From Claveliimonas acetigenes (GTDB lineage: Bacteria; Bacillota; Clostridia; Lachnospirales; Lachnospiraceae): a stretch of DNA of 64,000 bases. Below are positions 56,290 through 63,835 of this stretch, one piece after another. Under the pieces are notes generated by a model that did not search any database, was not told the DNA's origin, and saw only the letters and a program-made list of their open reading frames with translations. Position numbers and translations under genes: made by a program. The stretch covers positions 248,001 through 312,000 of the forward strand of contig NZ_JAOQJU010000001.1 of NCBI RefSeq assembly GCF_025567385.1, in the 5' to 3' direction. Numbering within the stretch: the stretch's first letter is position 1; each line of letters opens with the position of its first letter.

Positions 56290-57321
56290 ATGAAGAGCAG
56301 ATTAAAAAAAATCCTGATTATAGTGCTGGCTGCTGTTCTGGCAGTATCTGCAGGGGCAGTAATTTGGAAAGTGCGGCAGGGGACTTCATCTGCTAATAAA
56401 GAGGGAGAAGTAGTTGAAGGGGAAGTCGTAGACGATTCGGAAATGTCTGAGGCGGAAGCCGGGAAGGAAGTGCCCGGGATTAAGATTGAGAAGGCACAGC
56501 CACAGGAATCTGAGCAGACAGAACAGCCCTCTTCGGAAAACAATCAGCCTTCAGAGAATACACCGGAACAGACAACCACCCCGCAGTCTGCAGGACAGAC
56601 CGGGATAAGTGAGATACAAGCCCGGTTGGAGAACCTGGTTTATACAGAATACGGCGCAGGCGGCAAGGTTGCAGTCTGTACCGGCAGGGTGAATGAAAAC
56701 GATATGGCAATGGTTAACGGAGGCGCGATGCAGGCGGCCAGCCTGATTAAGCTGTATGTGGCAGGATGCGTGTATGAGAATTACGGCTTAGTCAGTGCAT
56801 ATGAGTCCTATAGCGGCGAGACGGAATCTCTGATTAGTATTATGATAACGGTCAGTGATAATACGGCATGTAATACTCTGGTAACCAGATTGGGAGACGG
56901 AGATGCACAGACCGGAATGGCTCGTGTGAATCAATATTGCGCGAATCATGGGTTTTCTGACACACACATGGGGCGGTTGATGCTGCAGCCAAATGATGTG
57001 GATGATAACTACACGTCGGTACGCGATTGCTGTAACTATCTGAAAATGGCGAGTGCGGGCCAGCTGCAGGGCTCTTCCAGTGTGCTTGGTTATATGAATC
57101 AACAGCAGAGAAGAAGCAAAATTCCGGCAGGACTGCCGACAGGCGTAACGGTGGGCAATAAGACGGGCGAGCTTTCTAATGTGGAAAATGATGCAGCAAT
57201 CGTATACAGTGCCGGTGGTACGTATGTATTATGTGTGATGTCAGAGAATCTTTCGGACACATACCAGGCGCAGCAGTTCATAGCACGAACATCCAGCGTG
57301 GTGTATGAGGCTATGCAATAG
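56290..57321 (+). CDS. Membrane-anchored serine hydrolase, class A beta-lactamase fold
   Basis: This 343-residue protein has an N-terminal membrane anchor (about 7-25), a Glu/Gln/Ser/Pro-rich linker (35-105) and a penicillin-binding-like domain with Ser151-x-x-Lys154 (SLIK), SDN (189-191) and KTG (291-293). The class A omega-loop ExxLN motif is not evident, so it is better called a DD-peptidase-like or wall hydrolase than a beta-lactamase. It starts four bases after the kinase gene and is likely cotranslated. It may act on the same wall material that the SH3b domains bind. Confidence 0.82.
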   Translation: MKSRLKKILIIVLAAVLAVSAGAVIWKVRQGTSSANKEGEVVEGEVVDDSEMSEAEAGKEVPGIKIEKAQPQESEQTEQPSSENNQPSENTPEQTTTPQSAGQTGISEIQARLENLVYTEYGAGGKVAVCTGRVNENDMAMVNGGAMQAASLIKLYVAGCVYENYGLVSAYESYSGETESLISIMITVSDNTACNTLVTRLGDGDAQTGMARVNQYCANHGFSDTHMGRLMLQPNDVDDNYTSVRDCCNYLKMASAGQLQGSSSVLGYMNQQQRRSKIPAGLPTGVTVGNKTGELSNVENDAAIVYSAGGTYVLCVMSENLSDTYQAQQFIARTSSVVYEAMQ

Positions 57322-57334
57322 TTTTACTTTTCTA

Positions 57335-57363
57335 TTGACATATCTTTAAAAGCATTATAAAAT
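57335..57363 (+). promoter_or_regulatory. Promoter of the TetR gene
   Basis: A perfect TTGACA (57335-57340) and TAAAAT (57358-57363) are 17 bases apart. It is one of the strongest promoters in the window and ends where the operator palindrome begins. Confidence 0.8.
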
Positions 57364-57390
57364 ATAACAGTGATATATAACACTGTTATA
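57363..57390. promoter_or_regulatory. TetR-type operator palindrome
   Basis: A perfect 10-bp inverted repeat TATAACAGTG (57363-57372, with 57381-57390) around an 8-base AT spacer covers the expected start of transcription of the TetR gene, 20 bases before its ATG. Size and position suit an autoregulatory TetR site. Confidence 0.75.
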
Positions 57391-57410
57391 AAATTGTGGA
57401 GAAAGTATTT

Positions 57411-58028
57411 ATGAGCGAAGCAGAACAGACAACTTTGGATTCCATCCATTCAGCGGCTATGCAGGAATTTCTTGAAAAGGGTTTCAGGACCGCCTCCCTG
57501 CGGAACATTGTCAAGATGGCGGGTGTGACTACGGGAGCCTTTTATGGCTATTATAGCAGTAAGGAAGAGTTATTCGAGTCATTGGTAGGAGAGCAGTATC
57601 ATACTTTTTTGAATGAATATAAAAAGACGATACGGGAATTCCGCGAGATGTCTCCGCAAAAACAAATGGAGAATCTGGGTACCTTTTCTTTTCAGTGTGT
57701 ACGGAATATGCTCTTGTATGCGTATGACAATCTGACGGAATTTAAACTTCTGCTTTGCTGCTCGGAAGGTACTCGTTTTGCCGGGCTGCTGGACGAGATG
57801 GTGGAGATTGAGACAGAAGCGACGCATGATTTTCAAAAAATCCTTGATAGTATCGGAAAACCTTCGCCGCATATTGATCCAATGCTGGAACATATTTTGA
57901 TTACCGGGATGTTTAACACGTATTTTGAGTTGATTATCCATGAGATGCCGATAGAACGGGCAGAAATTTATCTGTCCGAGATGTGGGATTTTTATTGTGC
58001 GGGATGGTATAAAATTATGGGACAGTAG
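57411..58028 (+). CDS. TetR/AcrR family repressor
   Basis: This 205-residue regulator has an N-terminal TetR HTH (FLEKGFRTASLRNIVKMAGVTTGAFYGYYSSKEELF, about residues 18-53 counted in pieces) and a C-terminal ligand-binding helical domain. I use ATG 57411 with GGAGAAAG upstream; a GTG at 57396 would overlap the ribosome site. A strong promoter with a palindrome over its start implies autorepression. The two half-size exporters that follow are its natural targets, although a terminator separates them. Confidence 0.85.
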   Translation: MSEAEQTTLDSIHSAAMQEFLEKGFRTASLRNIVKMAGVTTGAFYGYYSSKEELFESLVGEQYHTFLNEYKKTIREFREMSPQKQMENLGTFSFQCVRNMLLYAYDNLTEFKLLLCCSEGTRFAGLLDEMVEIETEATHDFQKILDSIGKPSPHIDPMLEHILITGMFNTYFELIIHEMPIERAEIYLSEMWDFYCAGWYKIMGQ

Positions 58029-58044
58029 CATTATGCTACAGAAA

Positions 58045-58079
58045 AATAGAATCCTTGTAAAATGTGGATTCTATTCTTT
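58045..58079 (+). terminator. Terminator after the TetR gene
   Basis: A perfect 10-bp stem (58045-58054 with 58066-58075) with an 11-base loop and CTTTT after it. Confidence 0.75.
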
Positions 58080-58124
58080 TCCCCGCAAGTTAGTTAAGGC
58101 TAATAAAAGTTTGGAGAGAATAAT

Positions 58125-58143
58125 GGAACGACTGCAGCGTTCC
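58125..58143. promoter_or_regulatory. Small dyad upstream of the ABC pair
   Basis: GGAACG (58125-58130) and CGTTCC (58138-58143) form an inverted repeat about a CTGCAG core, 36 bases before the exporter start and followed by an AT run. Operator or short RNA hairpin; it differs from the TetR palindrome at 57363. Confidence 0.4.
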
Positions 58144-58178
58144 CTTATTATATATTATAAAAAGAGGAGGTTTTATCT

Positions 58179-59954
58179 TTGAAAAAAGAGTCTAATCTGA
58201 AGAAACTTTTAGGTTATGCCGGAAACTATAAATATTTAACGATAGCTTCCTGGGTGTTGAGTGCTTTTAGTGCGTTTGTGGCATTGCTTCCTTTTGTGTA
58301 CATCTGGAAAGTTATAAAGGAAGTTCTGGAAGTTGCCCCGAATTATGCAGAAGCACAGAATTTGGCATATAATGGCTGGATGGCAGTATTATCTGCGGTT
58401 GCAGCAATTCTTATTTATGTGATGGCCCTGCTGTGTTCGCATTTGGCGGCGTTCCGCGTACAGGCAAATATTCGGATGAAAGCGATGCATCATATTGTAA
58501 CATTACCGGTAGGATTTATGGACAGCGTTGGAAGTGGCAAAATCAGAAAAATCGTATATGAATCCAGCGCGGCGACAGAGACCTATCTTGCCCATCAGCT
58601 TCCGGATAAAGCAAATGCTCTTGCAACGCCTGTGGGGCTGTTGATTTTGCTTATGGTTTTTGATTGGCGGCTGGGACTTTTAAGTCTTTTGCCCATTGCA
58701 GCGGCATTTATAATTATGAGTGTGATGACAGGAAAGCGCATGGCAGAGAAGATGAAGGAATATAATGACGCACTGGCACAGATGTCCAATGAGGCAGTGG
58801 AATATGTAAGAGGAATATCCGTTGTTAAGACATTTGGGCAATCCGTATTTTCTTTTAAACGATTTAAAGAGTCTATAGATAATTATGAAAAATGGGTGAT
58901 TGCATACACAAAGGATCTGCGTCTGCCGATGATGGTCTATACAACTCTTGTAAATGGTGTTTTCGCGGTACTGATTGCGGCGGCGCTGGTGATGACATCG
59001 GACGGTGTGACAAATGAGTTCCTTCTGAATCTGATGTATTACATTATCATTACGCCGATTATTACACTAACCCTTACAAAAATCATGTATGCAAGTGAGA
59101 ATAAGTTGATTGTGGCAGATGCTATGTCACGAATTGATAGTATTTTAGAAAGAAAGCCGCTGCCGGAAACGAAAAATCCCAGGCATCCGGAAAATAATTC
59201 TGTTGAGCTTGACCGGGTTTCCTTCTGCTATAAGGAAGGGGATAAGAATGCATTGGATCAGGTTTCCATTAAAATTCATGCAGGCGAACATGTTGCCTTC
59301 GTGGGACCTTCCGGCGGCGGGAAAACGACGCTTGCGAGTGTTGTGGCAAGGTTCTGGGATGTAAATAGCGGCTCTGTAAAAATCGGAGGCGTAGATGTAA
59401 GGGATATCCCGAAGGAAGAACTGATGAATATGGTTTCCTTTGTGTTTCAGGATTCAAAGCTTTTGAAAACATCCATTCTTGAAAACGTGCGGATAGCGAG
59501 GCCGGATGCTTCCCGGGAAGAAGTTTTGGAAGCGCTTCGCGACGCACAGTGCGGCGACATACTGGATAAACTGCCGGAAGGCGTGGATACAGTTGTGGGT
59601 GCAAAGGGGATATACCTGTCAGGAGGAGAGCAGCAGAGAATTGCTATTGCCCGTGTTATGCTGAAAAATACGCCTATTCTTATATTGGACGAAGCCACGG
59701 CATTTGCAGACCCTGATAATGAAGCGAAGGTACAGGCGGCGTTCCGTATGCTTGCGAAGGGGAAAACGGTACTGATGATTGCACACAGGCTGTCTACCGT
59801 AACGGGTATGGACAGGATTGTTGTAATAAAAGATGGAAAAATTGCAGACAGCGGAACGCATGAACAATTAAAAGAAAAAGATGGTCTGTATGCTGAAATG
59901 TGGAAGCAGTACAACAAGGCTGCAAAATGGAAAGTGGGTGTTGTGAATGATTGA
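58179..59954 (+). CDS. Half-size ABC exporter, first of a pair
   Basis: This 591-residue protein has six membrane helices followed by an ATPase domain: Walker A GPSGGGKTTL, signature LSGGEQQRIAIARV, Walker B LILDEATAFADP. The DEATAFADP form is typical of the exporter group that includes siderophore-linked YbtP/IrtA-like proteins. The start is TTG 58179, preceded by GAGGAGG at eight bases; there is no ATG or GTG nearby. With the next gene it forms a heterodimer. Substrate unknown. Confidence 0.9.
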   Translation: MKKESNLKKLLGYAGNYKYLTIASWVLSAFSAFVALLPFVYIWKVIKEVLEVAPNYAEAQNLAYNGWMAVLSAVAAILIYVMALLCSHLAAFRVQANIRMKAMHHIVTLPVGFMDSVGSGKIRKIVYESSAATETYLAHQLPDKANALATPVGLLILLMVFDWRLGLLSLLPIAAAFIIMSVMTGKRMAEKMKEYNDALAQMSNEAVEYVRGISVVKTFGQSVFSFKRFKESIDNYEKWVIAYTKDLRLPMMVYTTLVNGVFAVLIAAALVMTSDGVTNEFLLNLMYYIIITPIITLTLTKIMYASENKLIVADAMSRIDSILERKPLPETKNPRHPENNSVELDRVSFCYKEGDKNALDQVSIKIHAGEHVAFVGPSGGGKTTLASVVARFWDVNSGSVKIGGVDVRDIPKEELMNMVSFVFQDSKLLKTSILENVRIARPDASREEVLEALRDAQCGDILDKLPEGVDTVVGAKGIYLSGGEQQRIAIARVMLKNTPILILDEATAFADPDNEAKVQAAFRMLAKGKTVLMIAHRLSTVTGMDRIVVIKDGKIADSGTHEQLKEKDGLYAEMWKQYNKAAKWKVGVVND

Positions 59955-61679
59955 GAATTAAAACACACCTTTGCCCTGTCCGAGAAAGGGGCAAAGGACA
60001 TGGTTAAGGCGTTTCTTGCATGTATTCTGCATAATATTTCTATGATGATTCCGGTAATTCTTTTGTACAACCTTGTCAGTGACCTGTTGGATGGAGGAAT
60101 ACCGAATGGGAAAATTGCATTTTACATAGGAGGTATCATCCTTGCGCTTGGAATTATATGTTTCACCTATTATCTTCAATATAATGCGACTTTTTTTGCT
60201 ACCTATGTAGAAAGCGGAGTACGCAGGCTTGCCCTCGCGGAAAAATTAAGAAAAATCCCTCTGGCTTTTTTCGGAAAGAAGGATTTGGCGGACTTAACGA
60301 ATGTTATTATGGGCGACTGCGCTTCTCTGGAAAGCGGCTTGTCACATTGGGTCCCGGAGCTGATTGGCTCCGTTGTATCGACACTGTTGATTGCGGTTGG
60401 TATCTTTATTTTTAATTGGAAAATGGCTCTTGCTTCTTTGTGGGTATTGCCGGTTTCTTTTGGCATTCTGATTCTTGCATCGGGTTCAATGAGGAAATCG
60501 GAGCGAAAAGTGAATGCATCTCAGGTCTCCTGCTCTGATGGAATACAAGAGTGCCTGGAAGCTATGAAGGACTTAAAGGCCAATAATGCGGAGCAGGAAT
60601 ATTTGAAAGGGTTGGATGAAAAAATAAAGCTGGTTGAAAAACAGACCGTATTCAGTGAGCTTACGCATGCAGTATACAACACTTCAGCCAGAATGGTATT
60701 AAAGATAGGAATTGCTACTACAGTCTTGGCCGGAGGAATGCTGCTGGCTTCCGGACAGATTACCCTGCTTACATTCTTTGCATTTTTGATATTGGTTTCT
60801 CGTGTCTATGACCCGCTGATTGCTGCTTTGGATAATCTGGTGGCAGTTATGATGATGTTGAATATCCAGTGCAGACGGATGGATGAAATCTTAAGTTATC
60901 CTGAGCAAGGAGGAACGGACAGATTGACAAACCAGGGATACGATATTACCTTTGAAAATGTGGGGTTTTCTTATAATAGTGGGGAAACGGTATTAAAGGA
61001 TGTATCTTTTACTGCAAAACAAGGAGAGGTTACCGCTTTAGTGGGTCCATCCGGCGGCGGGAAAACAACGGTGTCACGTCTTGCTGCAAGATTTTGGGAT
61101 ATACAGAAAGGAAAAATCAGTGTGGGAGGCATGGATATCTCGGAGATTGATCCGGAAACACTGATGTCGCTGTATTCCATTGTGTTTCAGGATGTTACTT
61201 TGTTTAATAACACCATTATGGAAAATATCCGCCTGGGCCGGAAAGATGCAACAGATGAGGAAGTCCTTGCGGCGGCAAGACTTGCAAATGTAGATGAATT
61301 TGCTGCAAAGCTGCCGGACGGCTATCGCAGCATGATTGGAGAAAATGGCTGTGAACTTTCAGGAGGAGAACGCCAGCGTATTTCCATTGCAAGAGCATTT
61401 CTGAAAAATGCACCGATTATTCTTATGGACGAAGCAACCGCTTCTCTTGACGTAGAGAACGAAACACTGATTCAGGAATCTTTGTCAAGGTTGATTGAAA
61501 ACAAGACAGTGATGATTATTGCACATCGTATGCGTACCGTAGCTGGAGCGGATAAGATTGTGGTGCTTGCAGACGGAAGGGTGGCAGAACAAGGGCATCC
61601 CGATATGCTTCTTAAAAAGGATGGTTTTTACGCCCGGATGGTAAGACTTCAGACACAGAATCAGGAGTGGGTAATGTAA
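59955..61679 (+). CDS. Half-size ABC exporter, second of a pair, altered 5' end
   Basis: The six-helix plus ATPase protein has Walker A GPSGGGKTTVS, signature LSGGERQRISIARAF and Walker B ILMDEATASLD. The conserved N-terminal stretch (HTFALSEKGAKD) is readable from 59955, directly after the stop of the previous gene in the same frame, but no ATG, GTG or TTG occurs before ATG 60000. An ATG at 59947 in another frame would join it if one A were added near 59957. Either translation starts at ATG 60000 (AAAGGGG upstream, 559 residues) or the gene is frameshifted at its start. I give the wider span to show the readable frame. Confidence 0.8.
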   Translation, partial: ELKHTFALSEKGAKDMVKAFLACILHNISMMIPVILLYNLVSDLLDGGIPNGKIAFYIGGIILALGIICFTYYLQYNATFFATYVESGVRRLALAEKLRKIPLAFFGKKDLADLTNVIMGDCASLESGLSHWVPELIGSVVSTLLIAVGIFIFNWKMALASLWVLPVSFGILILASGSMRKSERKVNASQVSCSDGIQECLEAMKDLKANNAEQEYLKGLDEKIKLVEKQTVFSELTHAVYNTSARMVLKIGIATTVLAGGMLLASGQITLLTFFAFLILVSRVYDPLIAALDNLVAVMMMLNIQCRRMDEILSYPEQGGTDRLTNQGYDITFENVGFSYNSGETVLKDVSFTAKQGEVTALVGPSGGGKTTVSRLAARFWDIQKGKISVGGMDISEIDPETLMSLYSIVFQDVTLFNNTIMENIRLGRKDATDEEVLAAARLANVDEFAAKLPDGYRSMIGENGCELSGGERQRISIARAFLKNAPIILMDEATASLDVENETLIQESLSRLIENKTVMIIAHRMRTVAGADKIVVLADGRVAEQGHPDMLLKKDGFYARMVRLQTQNQEWVM

Positions 61680-61731
61680 CTCCAAATGGAGTGCTGACAA
61701 TTTTAAATGAGGAGAGATGAGGAAGTATTAA

Positions 61732-61768
61732 GGCGTGTGAGATGTTACCATTTCATGCGTCTTTTTTT
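61732..61768 (+). terminator. Terminator after the ABC pair
   Basis: A 13-bp stem with four G-U pairs (61732-61744 with 61749-61761) is followed by seven T. The intron remnant begins directly after this T run. Confidence 0.8.
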
Positions 61769-61769
61769 G

Positions 61770-61865
61770 GTGTGCCCGGTGGCGCACGTTCTGACGGGTG
61801 AAAGTCCCTAATCCGCCTGGAATTGTATTTAGTAGTTATGGAGCGAGTATAAGAGGGAAAGAGAT
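61770..61865 (+). mobile_element. 5' remnant of a group IIC intron
   Basis: The stretch begins GTGTGCCCGG, which matches the 5' end of bacterial group IIC introns such as that of Oceanobacillus iheyensis, followed by GGGTGAAAGTCCC in the right place for domain I. It sits directly after a terminator, the target site type of class C introns. Only about 95-100 bases are left: there is no reverse transcriptase frame and no recognisable domain V. The right edge is approximate, because the following sequence belongs to the promoter at 61878. Confidence 0.65.
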
Positions 61866-61877
61866 AGCAATATATAC

Positions 61878-61906
61878 TTGACTTTTAAATATTACAGATG
61901 TAATAT
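61878..61906 (+). promoter_or_regulatory. Promoter of the lipoprotein gene at 62 kb
   Basis: TTGACT (61878-61883) and TAATAT (61901-61906) are 17 bases apart, about 75 bases before the lipoprotein start. The operator palindrome lies across the spacer and -10, so binding there would block polymerase. Confidence 0.7.
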
Positions 61907-61910
61907 TTAA
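61885..61910. promoter_or_regulatory. BlaI/CopY-type operator 1
   Basis: A perfect 12-bp inverted repeat (61885-61896 with 61899-61910) has the core TACA-N2-TGTA, the box bound by BlaI/MecI and CopY winged-helix repressors. It overlaps the promoter. Confidence 0.7.
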
Positions 61911-61949
61911 TAAACCTGTTATATCAAATGGAACCTAAAAAATTTAATT

Positions 61950-61969
61950 TTAAATATTACAATCGTAAG
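61950..61969. promoter_or_regulatory. BlaI/CopY-type operator 2
   Basis: TTAAATATTACA (61950-61961) repeats the first operator arm exactly; the right half (TCGTAAGA) matches the TACA-N2-TGTA core with one change. It lies between promoter and start codon, just ahead of the ribosome site. Confidence 0.55.
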
Positions 61970-61982
61970 AAAGGAGATTGGT

Positions 61983-63179
61983 ATGAAAACCAAAAAGATT
62001 TTGGGATTTATTTTTGTTGTATTATGCATATGTACTGGTTGTAGAAAAGAAGCTGCAAATGAAATGCAAGATAACACAGAGAAGCAGGATATGAGTGAAA
62101 GCCAGTCGAGTGTTTGCGATAATTCCATAAAAGTGGCGGAAATTTACAGAGATATTTATGAAAGAGCAGTAGAAGAAAATGCTTTGGATATACTGGAAAT
62201 AGAGGAAGAAATTATAAATTGTCTGGGAAGTGCGGGATATGTAGCAGTAGACGGAGAAAATCAGATTGATATGGTTCATTACGAGAGAGTAATAAAATTT
62301 TGTGAAAGTGCTCGGAATGGAGAAAATGCGGAGATAGATATTGTCTCATTGTTATCATTAGATGGATTTGTACATTATTATCTGAACGCAGCTAAAGGAG
62401 AAATAAAAGTAACGCTAGTTACAGTTCGGTGGGAAGAAGGGTTCCCCGAAGTGACTTACTATCATGAATTTTCTGCATACACATGGAAATACACAGATGG
62501 AGGTTACCTTTTTATTGAAGAATATCATCCGTTCGGCTATGACGGTGCTCCGGGACAAAAAGGATTTCGTGTCATGCCCCTTGATAAAACTTGCAGGGAA
62601 TTGAATCGGAAATATGTGATGCCGATTGGGTACGAATGCAACAATATGTTGATTACAGATTGGAATGAACAGAATTATGCGGATTTAGATTTTTATGATA
62701 TGTATGAAATCTTGTATTATTTGGAAACTGGCAGTTATGTTTCTTATGAAAATAATTATAATGGAACGGAGTATGAGATACCGAAATCAGATTTTGAAGA
62801 GGTAATCCAGATGTATTTTCAAATAGAGAGTCAGGAAATCGAAAATCATACCGTCTATAATACAGAGCGACAGACATATCGCTATCGGGCGAGAGGTCTA
62901 TATGATGCCGAATTTCCATATGAGCCATATCCAGAAGTGATTGCTTATGAAGAACAAAGAGATGGGACAGTAAAATTGACAATAAAGGCAGTTTGGGAAA
63001 GAGAAAAGCAGGATCAGGCTTTTTTCAGTGAATTAGTTGTACGTCCGTTAGAAGATGGACGGTATCAATATGTATCAAATCAAGTGATTGAGACAGGAGA
63101 AAAGCAAGAGCCGGTCTGGTATATGCCCCGTCTGACAGATGAAGAATGGGAGATATACTACGGAGGAAAGCAGGAGTAA
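61983..63179 (+). CDS. Secreted lipoprotein of unknown function
   Basis: This 398-residue protein has a short signal peptide and lipobox CTGC (Cys near residue 20), then a mature domain rich in Tyr, Glu and Asp with no motif I can name. The last 100 residues (from about 290) resemble the next small frame, so the pair derive from one ancestral domain. GAAAGGAG lies before ATG 61983. Two TACA-N2-TGTA operators precede it, which suggests induction through a BlaI-like repressor, for instance by wall stress or antibiotic; no such repressor gene is in the window. Confidence 0.8.
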   Translation: MKTKKILGFIFVVLCICTGCRKEAANEMQDNTEKQDMSESQSSVCDNSIKVAEIYRDIYERAVEENALDILEIEEEIINCLGSAGYVAVDGENQIDMVHYERVIKFCESARNGENAEIDIVSLLSLDGFVHYYLNAAKGEIKVTLVTVRWEEGFPEVTYYHEFSAYTWKYTDGGYLFIEEYHPFGYDGAPGQKGFRVMPLDKTCRELNRKYVMPIGYECNNMLITDWNEQNYADLDFYDMYEILYYLETGSYVSYENNYNGTEYEIPKSDFEEVIQMYFQIESQEIENHTVYNTERQTYRYRARGLYDAEFPYEPYPEVIAYEEQRDGTVKLTIKAVWEREKQDQAFFSELVVRPLEDGRYQYVSNQVIETGEKQEPVWYMPRLTDEEWEIYYGGKQE

Positions 63180-63182
63180 GAT

Positions 63183-63524
63183 AAGGAGGTATCGTGATTT
63201 GGAAGATATAAAGTGGTTAAAATAGCGGAACAACCCCAAAATAGTTTATCTGAAACAGTAAATGAAACAGATGCGAATTATACGCCTACATATTTTGGAA
63301 TCTCTATGCCGGAAGTGACGGGGATACGGGAAAATGATGACGGAACGATGACATTAACGGTAGAAGCAGTATGCGATATGGTTATTTGTAATGACGCAGT
63401 TATCACACATGAACTTACTGTACAATTTAAAGACGATGGAACTTTTCAATATTTGAGAAATGAAATACTTGATGATGGAATACAAAACATACCGGATTAC
63501 CAATACCGTATTCAGGTAAAGTAG
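63183..63524 (+). pseudogene. Degraded paralogue of the upstream lipoprotein C-terminus
   Basis: A strong AAGGAGGT site at 63183-63190 is followed by a GTG (63194) whose frame stops after five codons. A second frame opens at GTG 63213 and encodes 103 residues resembling the C-terminal third of the previous lipoprotein (segments PEVTGIRENDDGTMTLTVEAV and DDGTFQYLRNEIL against PEVIAYEEQRDGTVKLTIKAV and EDGRYQYVSNQVI). It has no signal peptide of its own. A frameshifted remnant is the simplest reading; a short real gene from 63213 or ATG 63309 is possible. Confidence 0.5.
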
Positions 63525-63541
63525 TTGTATGAGGTAACCAA

Positions 63542-63835
63542 ATGAAAAAAGGAATTAAAATTATAATATATTTTGTGGGCATAATTGTCATACTGGCTGC
63601 TGTGTTTTATTTGAGCCTTTTTTATGTAACAAATTGCAAGAAAATTGACTGTGATGTTTCGGTTTCTCCTAATCAAAACTATGAGTTGACGCTTCAGCAA
63701 ATCGGAGAGCCAGACTGGCCATTTGGATCGGTAAGCGGAAGGTTGGTTCTTGTGGGGAATAATAGAAAAATAGTTCAGGCAGATTTTGAATTGCGTAATG
63801 ACGGTGCGTCAATAAGCGATGTTTGCAATGCATAA
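63542..63835 (+). CDS. Small membrane-anchored protein
   Basis: This 97-residue protein has an N-terminal membrane helix (about residues 6-28) and an extracytoplasmic domain with the segment YELTLQQIGEPDWPFGSVSGR. GAGGT precedes ATG 63542. The domain seems to end early: similar proteins I recall run on for another 40 or so residues, so this could be 3'-truncated. That comparison is from memory and unchecked. Function unknown. Confidence 0.6.
   Translation: MKKGIKIIIYFVGIIVILAAVFYLSLFYVTNCKKIDCDVSVSPNQNYELTLQQIGEPDWPFGSVSGRLVLVGNNRKIVQADFELRNDGASISDVCNA

Noticed and set aside
56290..57321. Calling the serine hydrolase a resistance beta-lactamase
   Set aside because: SxxK, SDN and KTG alone do not separate beta-lactamases from DD-peptidases, and the class A Glu motif is not evident.
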